A stretch of 64,000 nt of DNA from Candidatus Uabimicrobium amorphum (GTDB taxonomy: Bacteria; Planctomycetota; Uabimicrobiia; Uabimicrobiales; Uabimicrobiaceae), in assembly GCF_009002475.1 (NCBI RefSeq), contig NZ_AP019860.1, forward strand, positions 5,532,501 through 5,596,500, read 5' to 3'. This document shows, piece by piece, positions 25,151 through 34,270 of the stretch. Each line of letters starts with the position of its first letter. The first letter of the stretch is position 1. The translations under genes and the position numbers were made by a program. Below the pieces are notes generated by a model that was not told the origin of the DNA, ran no database searches, and worked only from the letters and a program-made list of their open reading frames with translations.

Positions 25151-26767
25151 GTGCTAAGCTCTGTAGTGGAAAGTCTCAAAAATCCTGGTGTTTATCTTCA
25201 TGATGTTGATCGCGTTGAAATGCTAGAAACACATTGTTCCGTTGTTTTTATTGCAGGTGAATTTGTTTACAAAATTAAAAAGCCGGTTAATTTTGGTTTT
25301 CTTGATTATTCTACACTGGAAAAGCGCAAAAAATATTGCCATTTAGAAATACAGCTTAATAGACGGTTGGCCCCGGATGTTTATTTGCAGGTAGTGGCCA
25401 TATATGAGGACAAAGGGGAGATAAATTTTTCTCGAGGAGAGGTAATTGACTACGCAGTTCAGATGCGCTACTTACCGGAAGAGTGGATGATGGATTATAT
25501 GTTAAAGCATCACACATTGACCGTTGAGCATATGCAAAAATTAGGTGCATGGTTGGCTAAATTTTATCAGTCTGCCGCGCGTGGTGATGAAATTGCTCCT
25601 TTTGGAGAATGGGGAGTTGTTGCAGGTAATTGTCGCGAAAATTTTACACAAATGCGTGAATTTATCACGCATACCATCACACCGCAGTTGTACGAAGCTT
25701 TGTTGTATAAAACAGAACAGAGCTTGGAAAAAAACAAACGGATTATAAATAAACGTGCGCAGGAAAATATCACATGCGATACCCATGGAGACCTTCGCCT
25801 CGATCATATTTATGTCGAACCGCAAACGCAGCGACTTCTTATTATTGATTGTATTGAATTCAATGACCGCTTCCGTTACGGTGACCCCGTTTCTGATTTG
25901 GCATTTTTACTGATAGGATTGCATTTAGAAAGAGAAAATGACTTAGCAAAAGCGCTTGTTCAGAGCTATTTTCGCAATGTTTGCGATACAACAGGGCAGC
26001 TGGTATTGTCTCTTTACTGTAGTTACCGTGCAACAGTACGCGGCAAGGTTTCGAGTATGAAGTGGGCCGAACCCGAGACAGAGGATAAGGCTGCCGCAAA
26101 AAAACATGCCCAAGAGTGTTTTTTACTCGCATATCGCGAATTGGCTTCACGTGATGAAAACGTGGCAATAGTTTTGGTTGCAGGGCTTCCAGGAACAGGA
26201 AAATCTAAAATTTCACAATATTTGCAAAACGAACATAATTTTACTCATATAAGTAGTGATAAAGTGCGTAAGGGTATGGCGCGAGATCAAAATGCCGAAA
26301 GTGGTGGTAACGGTTTTATGCAGGGAATTTATACACCGCAGTGGACAGAGAAAACATATAGCAAATGTTTTGAACTCGCTGAGGAGTCTATTCTCAAAGG
26401 CCAGCGCGTTGTGATCGACGCGAATTTTAAGTTACAAAAGCAAAGGAAATTATTCTATGACCTAGCGGAAAAATGGCATATACCTCTAGTGATATGCCAT
26501 TGTACCTCGGAAGAGGAAAACATACGCAAACGTCTTGAGGAACGTCGTGACATTTCGGATGCCGATTGGGAGGTTTATCAAAAAGCCAAAAAGCAATGGC
26601 AAAATTTCTCTGAAGAAGAGAACAAACTAGTGCATAGGGTTCACAATGAAAATTTTACTGAGACAACACAAAGGATAAAAGAAATTTTACATGCAAATTT
26701 TCTGTGCGAACGGCAATGGAAAAACAGTAACGAGACAGCAGAGGATGATGTTTGTATTGTTTTTTAA
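25151..26767 (+). CDS. Fused APH-like phosphotransferase and P-loop kinase (COG2187-COG0645 type)
   Basis: 538 residues in two halves. Residues about 1-330 resemble the aminoglycoside-phosphotransferase fold: a lysine in YKIKKPVNFGF, catalytic THGDLRLDHIYV and metal-binding IIDCIEFNDRFRYGDPVSDLAF. Residues about 338-520 form a zeta-toxin/gluconate-kinase-like P-loop kinase with Walker A VAGLPGTGKSKISQYL and VVIDANFKLQKQR. This fused architecture is known in many bacteria but has no settled substrate. GTG start with a purine-rich AAGGAAAGGAAAA upstream. A strong terminator follows. Confidence 0.85.
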   Translation: MLSSVVESLKNPGVYLHDVDRVEMLETHCSVVFIAGEFVYKIKKPVNFGFLDYSTLEKRKKYCHLEIQLNRRLAPDVYLQVVAIYEDKGEINFSRGEVIDYAVQMRYLPEEWMMDYMLKHHTLTVEHMQKLGAWLAKFYQSAARGDEIAPFGEWGVVAGNCRENFTQMREFITHTITPQLYEALLYKTEQSLEKNKRIINKRAQENITCDTHGDLRLDHIYVEPQTQRLLIIDCIEFNDRFRYGDPVSDLAFLLIGLHLERENDLAKALVQSYFRNVCDTTGQLVLSLYCSYRATVRGKVSSMKWAEPETEDKAAAKKHAQECFLLAYRELASRDENVAIVLVAGLPGTGKSKISQYLQNEHNFTHISSDKVRKGMARDQNAESGGNGFMQGIYTPQWTEKTYSKCFELAEESILKGQRVVIDANFKLQKQRKLFYDLAEKWHIPLVICHCTSEEENIRKRLEERRDISDADWEVYQKAKKQWQNFSEEENKLVHRVHNENFTETTQRIKEILHANFLCERQWKNSNETAEDDVCIVF

Positions 26768-26771
26768 AGGC

Positions 26772-26807
26772 CAATACCTCTCCAAACAGGAGGAGAGGTA
26801 TTGTTTT
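26772..26807 (+). terminator. Intrinsic terminator after the fused kinase gene
   Basis: A perfect 12-bp stem (CAATACCTCTCC / GGAGAGGTATTG) with an 8-nt loop is followed by TTTT. It stands between convergent genes and may slow transcription from both sides. Confidence 0.9.
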
Positions 26808-26831
26808 CAGCTTATCTAGTTGGACAAAGTT

Positions 26832-27446
26832 TTAAGCAACGATGCCTATTTGTTGTAATTTTTTATTTAGCCAGGAAACAATGGTTGTTTCTCTTCCCGA
26901 GTTATCTATTTCCATGAATTGCAACATTAGTTTATTGTTAAGCGGAGTAAATATCTTTCTAATAATTGGATTGATGTTTTCGGTAAGCCCCAGTTTTTCT
27001 ATTTTGCTAAGTCTGTAAGCGGTATCGTGATATTTTATGGTTTGCAAAATGTCTATGTCATCCGTAAATATTTTTGCAAATTCGTAAGAGTAAAGCGCAT
27101 GAGCTGGCTCATAACCATCGTCTGGTTTTTCGCCTACCTCTTGGATAAATTGCCTACTTTTCTGTAAATATAACTGTTTGTTCGAGGTTTCAGGTAAATA
27201 TTTATGCGTGTTGTCGATAAGCTCGCCTAACTTACCCATATCGTGAAGTATCGCAATTAAGCGCAGTTTTGCAACATTTTTTGTGCAATGTTCGCTTATA
27301 TATTGCAATAAATTCTCGATATGGTACCCCAATTGGCCTTCTAGGTGTCCTTGCCTTACTTTTCCTATATCCAAAGATGTTTGAAAATATGTATTTGCAA
27401 GTATGGCTTCTTCGGTTTTGTTTTGGGCCGTTATATCATAAGTCAT
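26832..27446 (-). CDS. HD-domain phosphohydrolase
   Basis: 204 residues. The metal-binding HD signature is intact: His in LGYHIENLL, His-Asp in LIAILHDMGKLGEL, a further His in PAHALYSYEFA and His-Asp in IKYHDTAYRL. HD proteins hydrolyse phosphoester bonds in nucleotides or RNA ends. It lies 5 bp after kptA, last in the minus-strand operon that begins with signal peptidase I. HD domains of CCA-adding enzymes can remove 2'-phosphates and open 2',3'-cyclic phosphates. A related RNA-end role beside KptA is therefore attractive but is inference. Confidence 0.85.
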   Translation of the reverse strand: MTYDITAQNKTEEAILANTYFQTSLDIGKVRQGHLEGQLGYHIENLLQYISEHCTKNVAKLRLIAILHDMGKLGELIDNTHKYLPETSNKQLYLQKSRQFIQEVGEKPDDGYEPAHALYSYEFAKIFTDDIDILQTIKYHDTAYRLSKIEKLGLTENINPIIRKIFTPLNNKLMLQFMEIDNSGRETTIVSWLNKKLQQIGIVA

Positions 27447-27451
27447 TGATT

Positions 27452-28021
27452 TTAATTTTGCTTAAAAACTTGTATAAATTGTGGAGGAATATGTTTGCAT
27501 AGATAGACATCGTTTTCGGAAATGAAAAATTTAATATCTGCTGCCTGGCAACCAGGCACATCAATTTTTAGAATAACAGGATCTTTATCGTATCGTTTTC
27601 CTACTTTCCACGCCGTATCTAAATCCGCAGACAAGTGTACATGGTGCCTTTGCATGGGTAACAAACCGCTTTGCCGAATTTTTTCCCATGCGCTACGAGA
27701 AGTTCCGTGATAGAGATCTTCTTGAGGTGTAATTTCTGAAAATTGCAAATCAACACCTTTATTTGAGTGCCCTTGGTTTGCACGTATACGTCCGTCCTTG
27801 ATCGTGAATCTTTGTTTGTTGCACTTCTCTAATACGGTATGGATATTTTCTGCGGTGAGTTTGTGCCAACGCGGTGAGCTTCTTTGGACTTTTTGTAGGA
27901 AAGTTTCAAAGTCGCACCAACCATCACTGTCTAGTTTTATACCTATTGTTTGTGGTTTATGTCGTAATACGAGTGCCATAAATCTCGATAATTTTTTTCG
28001 TAAATTCTCATTGAGTTCCAT
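27452..28021 (-). CDS. kptA: RNA 2'-phosphotransferase (Tpt1/KptA family)
   Basis: A 189-residue enzyme that uses NAD+ to remove a 2'-phosphate from RNA, releasing nicotinamide and ADP-ribose 1'',2''-cyclic phosphate. All landmark residues are present: LRHKPQTIGIKLDSDGW, RIRANQGHS, LYHGTSRSAWEKIRQSGLL, RHHVHLSADLDTAWKVGKRY and PVILKIDV. Eukaryotic Tpt1 finishes tRNA splicing, but bacteria generally make no 2'-phosphate splice junctions, so the natural substrate is open. It begins 2 bp after the pseudokinase gene's stop and is followed 5 bp later by the HD gene, so all are co-expressed. Confidence 0.95.
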   Translation of the reverse strand: MELNENLRKKLSRFMALVLRHKPQTIGIKLDSDGWCDFETFLQKVQRSSPRWHKLTAENIHTVLEKCNKQRFTIKDGRIRANQGHSNKGVDLQFSEITPQEDLYHGTSRSAWEKIRQSGLLPMQRHHVHLSADLDTAWKVGKRYDKDPVILKIDVPGCQAADIKFFISENDVYLCKHIPPQFIQVFKQN

Positions 28022-28023
28022 GT

Positions 28024-29175
28024 TTATTTACCTAAAAGAAAGATACTAACGGCAATAATAATAACGATAACAACTGCCAAGATGGCTTTAAAGTTTTTGT
28101 AGAAAAAATGATCGTTTATGACTTCTTTTCCTTGTAAATATAAATCTAAATCTTGGCCCATTTCATCCGCAGACTTGTAACGCTGTTTACGATCTTTTTT
28201 CAAGGCTCTTTCTGTAATGTATTCGATAGCCTTGGGGATTTGACTGTCGACTTTACAGAGTGGTGTAGGAGTTTGTACCTGAATATTGGCGACAATATCT
28301 TCGAGATTCTTACCTTCAAAGGGAAGTTTTTTACTCAACATTTCATAAAAGATAATACCAAGTGAAAATATGTCGCTTTGTTGATCTATTTGTCTTTGTA
28401 TTCCTCTCGCCTGTTCCGGTGACATGTAGTGTGGAGTGCCTAATATTTTGATGCCACCTACATCATATTCACGTTGGATAATGCCAAATTCAGTGACAAT
28501 AGGATCTCCAGCGCTGTCAATGAATATATTCTCAGGGGTTAGATTACGATGGTATACATTTTTTTCGTGGGCGAAATGCAATGCTTGTGCTATTTTTTGT
28601 ACAACTTCTACTGCCCTAAGTACCGACATACCATGAGATTTTACCTTTTTTAACGATTGCCCTGAGATAAGTTCTGTGACGAAAAAAGGTGGATCGTTGT
28701 CTTTGTGTATTTCATAGATGCGTTCAATATGAGGATGTTCTAACGATTTGGTTCTTTCGATATCTTGAAAAAAGCGCTCTAAATCTATGGCAGCGCACTC
28801 CTCTTCGGGACTAATCTCTTTAATGGCAACCCTGTTATCGTTTTTCGTATTACGCGCTTTATATACTCTTCCAATAGGGGTTTGTGATATCTCTTCAAGT
28901 ATTTCATAATGAGCATATTGTTTTTTGGGAGCCCGCGAACGTTTAACAACTCCTGGAAGCTCTCTCGTAACACCTAGATTCATTTCTTTTTGAATATGTT
29001 TGTGAATAACCTCTAGTTGTTCCGGAGTGATTAAACCTTCCTCTAGTGCCACTTCTTCTAAACTAAGTTCACTGTCTTGCTTTTCTTGGAGTTGTTGTAA
29101 CTGCTCTTTGGTTAGATAGTTTGTTTTTAGGACAGCTTTTCTAAAAAAAAAGTCTTTGTGCGAAACCATATTCAT
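28024..29175 (-). CDS. Membrane-anchored protein pseudokinase
   Basis: 383 residues. Residues about 18-65 resemble the N-terminal MshEN-like module (LTKEQLQQLQEKQ ... LEEVALEEGLITPEQLEVIH). Residues about 90-350 have the Ser/Thr kinase fold: lysine in RVAIKEI, APE-like MSPEQARG and the later helices. The catalytic Asp is replaced (HRNLTPEN) and DFG reads EFG (VTEFGII). The glycine loop is also degenerate (ISQTPIGRVYKA). With both key aspartates absent it should not phosphorylate by the normal route. A C-terminal membrane anchor lies at about 364-382. It is 21 bp downstream of the active WD40 kinase gene and probably acts as its partner or scaffold. Confidence 0.9.
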   Translation of the reverse strand: MNMVSHKDFFFRKAVLKTNYLTKEQLQQLQEKQDSELSLEEVALEEGLITPEQLEVIHKHIQKEMNLGVTRELPGVVKRSRAPKKQYAHYEILEEISQTPIGRVYKARNTKNDNRVAIKEISPEEECAAIDLERFFQDIERTKSLEHPHIERIYEIHKDNDPPFFVTELISGQSLKKVKSHGMSVLRAVEVVQKIAQALHFAHEKNVYHRNLTPENIFIDSAGDPIVTEFGIIQREYDVGGIKILGTPHYMSPEQARGIQRQIDQQSDIFSLGIIFYEMLSKKLPFEGKNLEDIVANIQVQTPTPLCKVDSQIPKAIEYITERALKKDRKQRYKSADEMGQDLDLYLQGKEVINDHFFYKNFKAILAVVIVIIIAVSIFLLGK

Positions 29176-29196
29176 GCCTTCAAAAGTTGAAAAAAT

Positions 29197-32100
29197 CTAT
29201 TTCCAAATAAACATCTCTCCTTGAGACGAAGCTGTGCATAAAGTCATTTCTACGGGGGAAAAAGAAATTGATTCAATATGTGCTGTGTGCCCTGACAACT
29301 TCGTAATCATTTCTCCTTTTTCTACATCCCACAATGCGACCTTCTTGTCTTTTGATCCGGAAGCTAAAACGGCATTGTTATGAGAAAAAGCTAGTGCGGT
29401 AACGGACATCTTATGTCCCAGTAGGCTATGTCTTTGACGAAGTTTTTTGCGATGAAACTTTGGAATTTCCCACAATTTAACATAATAGTCCCCACCACCA
29501 GAGGCCAGCCATTTGCCGTCTGGAGAGTAGCACAAAGACATAATAACCCCGTTGTGGACATTGGAGTGTAGTACGTAGCGTCGTCGATGTAAATCGATGA
29601 TGCGTAGGTTACCGCTGTGGTGGCCCATCGCTAAATAGCGACCATTGGGAGATAGTGCCATACAGGATATATGGCGATCAAAAAATCGTATGAGATCCCC
29701 CAAATCGCGATCGTATAAATCAGAATGAGTTACGCGCCATACGCCACCTACTTGTGAGTGGTGGAAAAAATCAGGTGTTGAGGTTCCTGTAATATCAGCA
29801 AAGAGTGACGCCGTAAAACGGATCGCAGGAGAGATTTTTAAATACTCTGAGGTGACAATAGAAGTCGCTCTTCTACTGATGGGTTTGTAATTCTGGGTGT
29901 TCCAGATTACTTTTTTGCCATTTCCGGCGCTGACGAGGTACTTTCCTTCGTGGTCGTAGCACAAGCCCCATATTTTATCGGTAAATAAGTTGAGTTTTTT
30001 GTAGATACTGATATCGTGCCATTTGAGATACTCGGCAACAACCGTAATTTTTTGTTCGCGAACATTACCCCAAATGTCTTGAACGACCACGGGAATAGTT
30101 GTTGTTTTACTCTTTATATCGGTGGGCAATTTGATCGAGATATACCATTTGTCTTTTTTAAAGGTCGATACTTTTTGCGACATCACGGTAATTTCTTTTA
30201 TTTTCGAGTCGTCGATGACAATGCCTTTTACCGTAATTTTGTTGTGATATAGTTTTTCATTTTCTTTTGGAAACTCAATATAGAGTTCCGGTGCTTTTTT
30301 GTCGGTTGTAAAGGAGTAGTCATAGACACTGGTGTTGCCGGCAATATCGCGGGCTGTTAGGCTAACACTTTCTTCTTGTAAACCTAAAGGAAAAGAAATT
30401 TGCCATTTTGTAAAAGAAGCATTGAGCGGTTGCGCTTCGTAGTCGCCATAAAAAATGGTATCGACCCGCGAGTCTTCTTCTGCGGTACCTTCAATAACAA
30501 TATTTCGCGAATTTTCTTCGATAAAATGTTTGGTGATTTGTAACTTGGGAGGGACAATATCTACATTCACAGTAATTTGATGGACAAGTTGTTTGTAAGT
30601 TCCACGTTGATATTCTAAACGAATTTTTTGTAAACCCTGAGGCAAAATGACTTCCGTGGAGAAAACATTTCCTTCATACTTGAGTTGGGCACCGTTCACT
30701 CGCAAATACTGACTTGAAATATGCGGTGGAATTCTTACTTCGACCGTAGTTAGTCTTTTGGATAAAATTTTACCTGTACGTGGTGAAACGACAATACAAT
30801 TCTGTAGCTTTTTTGTAAGGGCATTCTTTGCCATTTCGTAGCTAGTCTGCCATAATGGCAATTTCTTTTGCGCGATTCTTATAGCTTTCCAATATTCACC
30901 TTCGCGCATCGCTTCTTTGTAGTCGTTTTTTTCGTTAAGATTGTATATTTTGTCGCGTAATTGTTTTTTTTGTTTTGGAGTAAACTGATTTTGTAACTTG
31001 TCGTACCATTTTTTGGCGTCTACAGCGTCGTTATCCTCAATGGCTTTGTGGAGTTTTTGCATATAGAACTGCACTTGAATTCTTTGCAACTGTTTTTGAA
31101 GCAATTGCTCATGGTTTTTCCACCCCTGGTATTTTTTTATGATAGAAGTCGCGCGTTGGTAATTTTCGGTACTGACTTGCTTATTGACTTGCTGTGTTGC
31201 ATGGTAAAAACGCGCGTACTGGGTTAAAATATCTCGTGTTTTTTGATCGAACTCCTGTGGAAACTCCATGTCGGTTTTACCGGTAAGCAAATCGTTTTTT
31301 ATTTGAGTATATGTACTATTTATGATGATTTCTTTCGCTTGATAACATGGCTTCACTTTTTGCACTTGTTGGGCAAATTCAATGGCTTTTGCCCAATTTT
31401 TCTCGTTGTAAGATGCTACAGCTTGTTCTAGTAACGATGTGTAGTTACTATGAACCGTATACTTGTTCCACAACAGAGATACGCACCACAAAACGAGCAG
31501 AATACCGGCAACAGCGATAATTTTTTCGGTGACAATATCATATGAAAATTTTAGTTTTGATTTAATTTCTTTCCAGAAGTGATCTGCATTTTGGTAACGA
31601 GCATCTGGGTCAGATGCAAGTCCTTTGAGTATAACTTTGCGTAGGCCGGAAGGTAATACGCGCTTGGGGTTTTGTCTTATGTGTTTTTGAGTATCGAGTA
31701 AATTATACACGAACTCGTTGGCGGTGCTACCTGAAACAGGTAGAACACCTGTGTACATTTCGTAAACGCATACGGCCACCGAATACAAATCACTGCGATG
31801 GTCAACAGGGTCATCTAATAGTTGTTCCGGGGATACGTAGTTTAGAGTACCACCACTAATGTTGTTCTGGTACTCTTCGCAAGAAGCGAGCCCAAAATCA
31901 AGTATTTTTATACGCAAACGATTATTGGTGTTGTAGTAAACGATAATATTCGAAGGTTTGATATCGCGATGTATGATGTTTTTTTTATGTGCATCGCATA
32001 AACAGCGTAGAAGCTGTTCACTAATCTCATAGATCTCATCTTTGCTGAGCATTTTCTCTTGCATAAGTTCTTTAAGAGTTTGCCCTTGATGATAATCCAT

Positions 32101-32367
32101 TACAATGTATAGGTGGCCACGCCATTCGCTTACCTCGCGGATCGCGACAATAGATTCGTGAATAAAGTGTGAGGCAACACGTGCTTCATTCAAGAAGCGT
32201 TTTCTTTGTGCGACGTTTAAGGAGTATTCTCGGCGTAAAAATTTTATAGCCGCTGGTTTACTTAAGATTTCATCTTGTGCGAGATAAACTACTCCTGTTG
32301 CGCCTTCTCCGATTTTTTTTTCTATTTTGTATTTTTTCGCGACTATTTCACCTGGAGAGATTTTCAT
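29197..32367 (-). CDS. Transmembrane Ser/Thr kinase with C-terminal WD40 repeats
   Basis: 1056 residues. The kinase domain (residues about 12-275) is complete: GEGATGVVYLA, AAIKFL, HRDIKPSN, LDFGLAS, YVSPEQ. A membrane span lies at about 283-305 (IIAVAGILLVLWCVSLLW). A helical region follows (about 310-530), then beta-sandwich, Ig-like segments (about 540-790) and at least five WD40 repeats to the end, each closing in a W-[DEKN]-type strand (VKLWEI, VALWDV, MFIWK). Five is fewer than the usual seven blades. WD40 outside the membrane suggests sensing of an external protein. It starts within the 3' end of the signal peptidase gene (20-bp overlap). Confidence 0.93.
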   Translation of the reverse strand: MKISPGEIVAKKYKIEKKIGEGATGVVYLAQDEILSKPAAIKFLRREYSLNVAQRKRFLNEARVASHFIHESIVAIREVSEWRGHLYIVMDYHQGQTLKELMQEKMLSKDEIYEISEQLLRCLCDAHKKNIIHRDIKPSNIIVYYNTNNRLRIKILDFGLASCEEYQNNISGGTLNYVSPEQLLDDPVDHRSDLYSVAVCVYEMYTGVLPVSGSTANEFVYNLLDTQKHIRQNPKRVLPSGLRKVILKGLASDPDARYQNADHFWKEIKSKLKFSYDIVTEKIIAVAGILLVLWCVSLLWNKYTVHSNYTSLLEQAVASYNEKNWAKAIEFAQQVQKVKPCYQAKEIIINSTYTQIKNDLLTGKTDMEFPQEFDQKTRDILTQYARFYHATQQVNKQVSTENYQRATSIIKKYQGWKNHEQLLQKQLQRIQVQFYMQKLHKAIEDNDAVDAKKWYDKLQNQFTPKQKKQLRDKIYNLNEKNDYKEAMREGEYWKAIRIAQKKLPLWQTSYEMAKNALTKKLQNCIVVSPRTGKILSKRLTTVEVRIPPHISSQYLRVNGAQLKYEGNVFSTEVILPQGLQKIRLEYQRGTYKQLVHQITVNVDIVPPKLQITKHFIEENSRNIVIEGTAEEDSRVDTIFYGDYEAQPLNASFTKWQISFPLGLQEESVSLTARDIAGNTSVYDYSFTTDKKAPELYIEFPKENEKLYHNKITVKGIVIDDSKIKEITVMSQKVSTFKKDKWYISIKLPTDIKSKTTTIPVVVQDIWGNVREQKITVVAEYLKWHDISIYKKLNLFTDKIWGLCYDHEGKYLVSAGNGKKVIWNTQNYKPISRRATSIVTSEYLKISPAIRFTASLFADITGTSTPDFFHHSQVGGVWRVTHSDLYDRDLGDLIRFFDRHISCMALSPNGRYLAMGHHSGNLRIIDLHRRRYVLHSNVHNGVIMSLCYSPDGKWLASGGGDYYVKLWEIPKFHRKKLRQRHSLLGHKMSVTALAFSHNNAVLASGSKDKKVALWDVEKGEMITKLSGHTAHIESISFSPVEMTLCTASSQGEMFIWK

Positions 32368-32980
32368 TTCGAAAACTCCTTACTCGAAAAAGAGGAAACC
32401 ATATGAAAGACACGGTTCCGAGAATGCGATTTTGTGGTACCCATCCCCACATACGACTATCTTCACTATTATCGGTGTTATCCCCCATAACAAAGTAATT
32501 GTTTTGCGGAACGACAAAGGGTTTGCTCCCCCAGCCATTTTCAGGCATCCCATTGTAATCTACATATCTAGCCCAGCGATATTTACGGTGAAAAAAGCAA
32601 ATCTGTGGCTTGCCGTTTACATATATGTTGCGATCATGTTTTATATATAATGTATCTCCAGGTACTCCAACAACGCGTTTTACCAGCATTTTTCTATTTT
32701 TGTGTGAAAAAAATACGACAATGTCCCCGCGAGAGGGATTTGCGATATTGAGCAGTCCTTTAAAAACGATGATACGGTCATCATGCCAAAAATGACCGTT
32801 TCCTTGTAGAGTAGGAAACATCGAGTTACTGGTTACGCGGTACAAGTCTAAAAATAAAGTGGAAAATACTATATAAATGACCGAGACATAAGTGATCAGT
32901 TGTCCAAAAGCCACGATTTGTTTACCCGAAGGAATCGAAAATTTCTCATTGTCGAGAAAATGAAAAAAATCGTCTTGCAT
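32348..32980 (-). CDS. lepB: Signal peptidase I
   Basis: About 210 residues from the ATG at 32980, chosen because AGG stands 8 bp upstream. An upstream in-frame start at 33085 would add 35 residues with no clear ribosome site. The catalytic Ser is in VTSNSMFPTLQG, the general-base Lys in MLVKRVVGVPGD, and box E is MGDNTDNSEDSRMWG. One N-terminal membrane span is present (FGQLITYVSVIYIVFSTLFL). It cleaves signal peptides at the outer face of the membrane. First gene of the operon that continues into the WD40 kinase, pseudokinase, kptA and HD genes. Confidence 0.95.
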   Translation of the reverse strand: MQDDFFHFLDNEKFSIPSGKQIVAFGQLITYVSVIYIVFSTLFLDLYRVTSNSMFPTLQGNGHFWHDDRIIVFKGLLNIANPSRGDIVVFFSHKNRKMLVKRVVGVPGDTLYIKHDRNIYVNGKPQICFFHRKYRWARYVDYNGMPENGWGSKPFVVPQNNYFVMGDNTDNSEDSRMWGWVPQNRILGTVSFIWFPLFRVRSFRNENLSR

Positions 32981-33300
32981 ATTTTTACCTGAGTAGTTTG
33001 TATATAGTACATAAAATTTGATCGCGAACCATTTCTCGGCGCGATTCATGATAAAGGTACATGCAATTTGGCATAGATCTGTCACTTGACATAATAAAAT
33101 TTTACATGGAAAATTTCATTTACCGGGCATAAGATATCACTCTTATTGTAATAAATTATAAGGGAAAAAGGCAATGACATTTTAATTTTACTACGTTAAA
33201 ATACAAAATTGCGACAATCGGTATGAATTTTGCTTATTTTCGCTCTAGTAGACTTATGGGAAAAGTTTTAGGATAAAGGTTTGTTTAAGAGGACAAAAAT
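32981..33300. other. Divergent intergenic region, 320 bp
   Basis: Separates lepB (minus) from the J-protein gene (plus). It is AT-rich and must carry both promoters. No terminator, RNA or extra gene is evident. The part from 32981 to 33085 could be coding only if lepB used its unsupported upstream start. Confidence 0.6.
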
Positions 33301-34176
33301 ATGAAAGACTATTATGATATTTTAGGGGTTAGCCAAGATGCAAGTGCTCAGGAGATAAAGAATGCCTATCGCAAACTAGCAAAAAAATATCATCCAGACA
33401 AAAATCCTGGAAATGCTGATGCGGAAAAGAAATTCAAAGAGGCAGCAGAAGCCAACGAAATTTTATCGAATGAGGACAAACGCAAAAAGTATGACCAGAT
33501 GAAAGCCGGTGGATTTCATAATTTTGATGGTTTTGGCGATGGTGGTTTTGATGGCTTTGCCTCTGGAGCCAGCGGCATGGATCTCAACGATCTTCTCAAT
33601 TCTTTTTTTACCGGAGGTGGACAAAGTAGAGGCGGGGGTTTTGCCAATCAATTTAATCAGCGTCGTCCCAGTCCGCGTAAAGGTGGAGACACCGAGGTAA
33701 AATTAGACATACCGTTTCTCGTTGCAGCAAAAGGTGGGAAGTCGAATATCAAAATTGGCCAACAGCGTAAAACCGTTAGTGTGGATATTCCTGCAGGTAT
33801 AGATACGGGACAAAAAATTCGCATAGCGGGTCAGGGGCAACAAGGTTCGTACGGAGGTCCTGCTGGAGACTTATATGTTGAAGTGCGTGTCCAAGAACAC
33901 GAAACATATAGCCGCGATAAAAACAACTTGATCTGTGAAAAAGAAATTAGCCTCAAGGATGCTTTACTGGGCACTAAAATTACTGTGCAGACCCTGGACA
34001 ATAAAAATATTGAATTAAAAGTTCCGCCGTGCACACAACCGGGTGCGACACTACGCATTAAAAAACACGGAATAAAAACGACACGTCAAACAGGGGATTT
34101 TTTGGTGAAATTTAAGGTACGTCTACCCGAAAATTTAAATGAAGAGCAGGAAAAAGCCATTGAGGAGCTATTTTAA
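33301..34176 (+). CDS. cbpA: CbpA-type DnaJ co-chaperone (no zinc finger)
   Basis: 291 residues. J domain at residues 1-70 with [20 protein letters not shown] and the HPD motif in [12 protein letters not shown] Gly/Phe-rich region follows (about 75-125). The client-binding C-terminal domains start at about 135 ([32 protein letters not shown]). There is no CxxCxGxG zinc region, placing it in the type II (CbpA/Sis1-like) class. It stimulates DnaK ATPase and delivers clients. AGAGGA precedes the ATG. It stands alone, divergent from the lepB operon. Confidence 0.93.
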   Translation: MKDYYDILGVSQDASAQEIKNAYRKLAKKYHPDKNPGNADAEKKFKEAAEANEILSNEDKRKKYDQMKAGGFHNFDGFGDGGFDGFASGASGMDLNDLLNSFFTGGGQSRGGGFANQFNQRRPSPRKGGDTEVKLDIPFLVAAKGGKSNIKIGQQRKTVSVDIPAGIDTGQKIRIAGQGQQGSYGGPAGDLYVEVRVQEHETYSRDKNNLICEKEISLKDALLGTKITVQTLDNKNIELKVPPCTQPGATLRIKKHGIKTTRQTGDFLVKFKVRLPENLNEEQEKAIEELF

Positions 34177-34213
34177 TGCTAGTTAAGAATTTTGGTCGCA
34201 AAGTAAAAATTTA

Positions 34214-34232
34214 GGGCGGTGTTACGCCGCCC
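34214..34232 (-). terminator. Terminator of the two-component cluster
   Basis: A GC-rich hairpin (GGGCGGTG-TTA-CGCCGCCC on the plus strand, one G-T pair). On the minus strand it is followed by TAAATTTTTACTTT, consistent with ending the hybrid kinase transcript. It may also block read-through from the convergent J-protein gene. Confidence 0.65.
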
Positions 34233-34270
34233 ATGAAAAAATGTATTCTCTTATGGTTAAGGTAAGTCTA

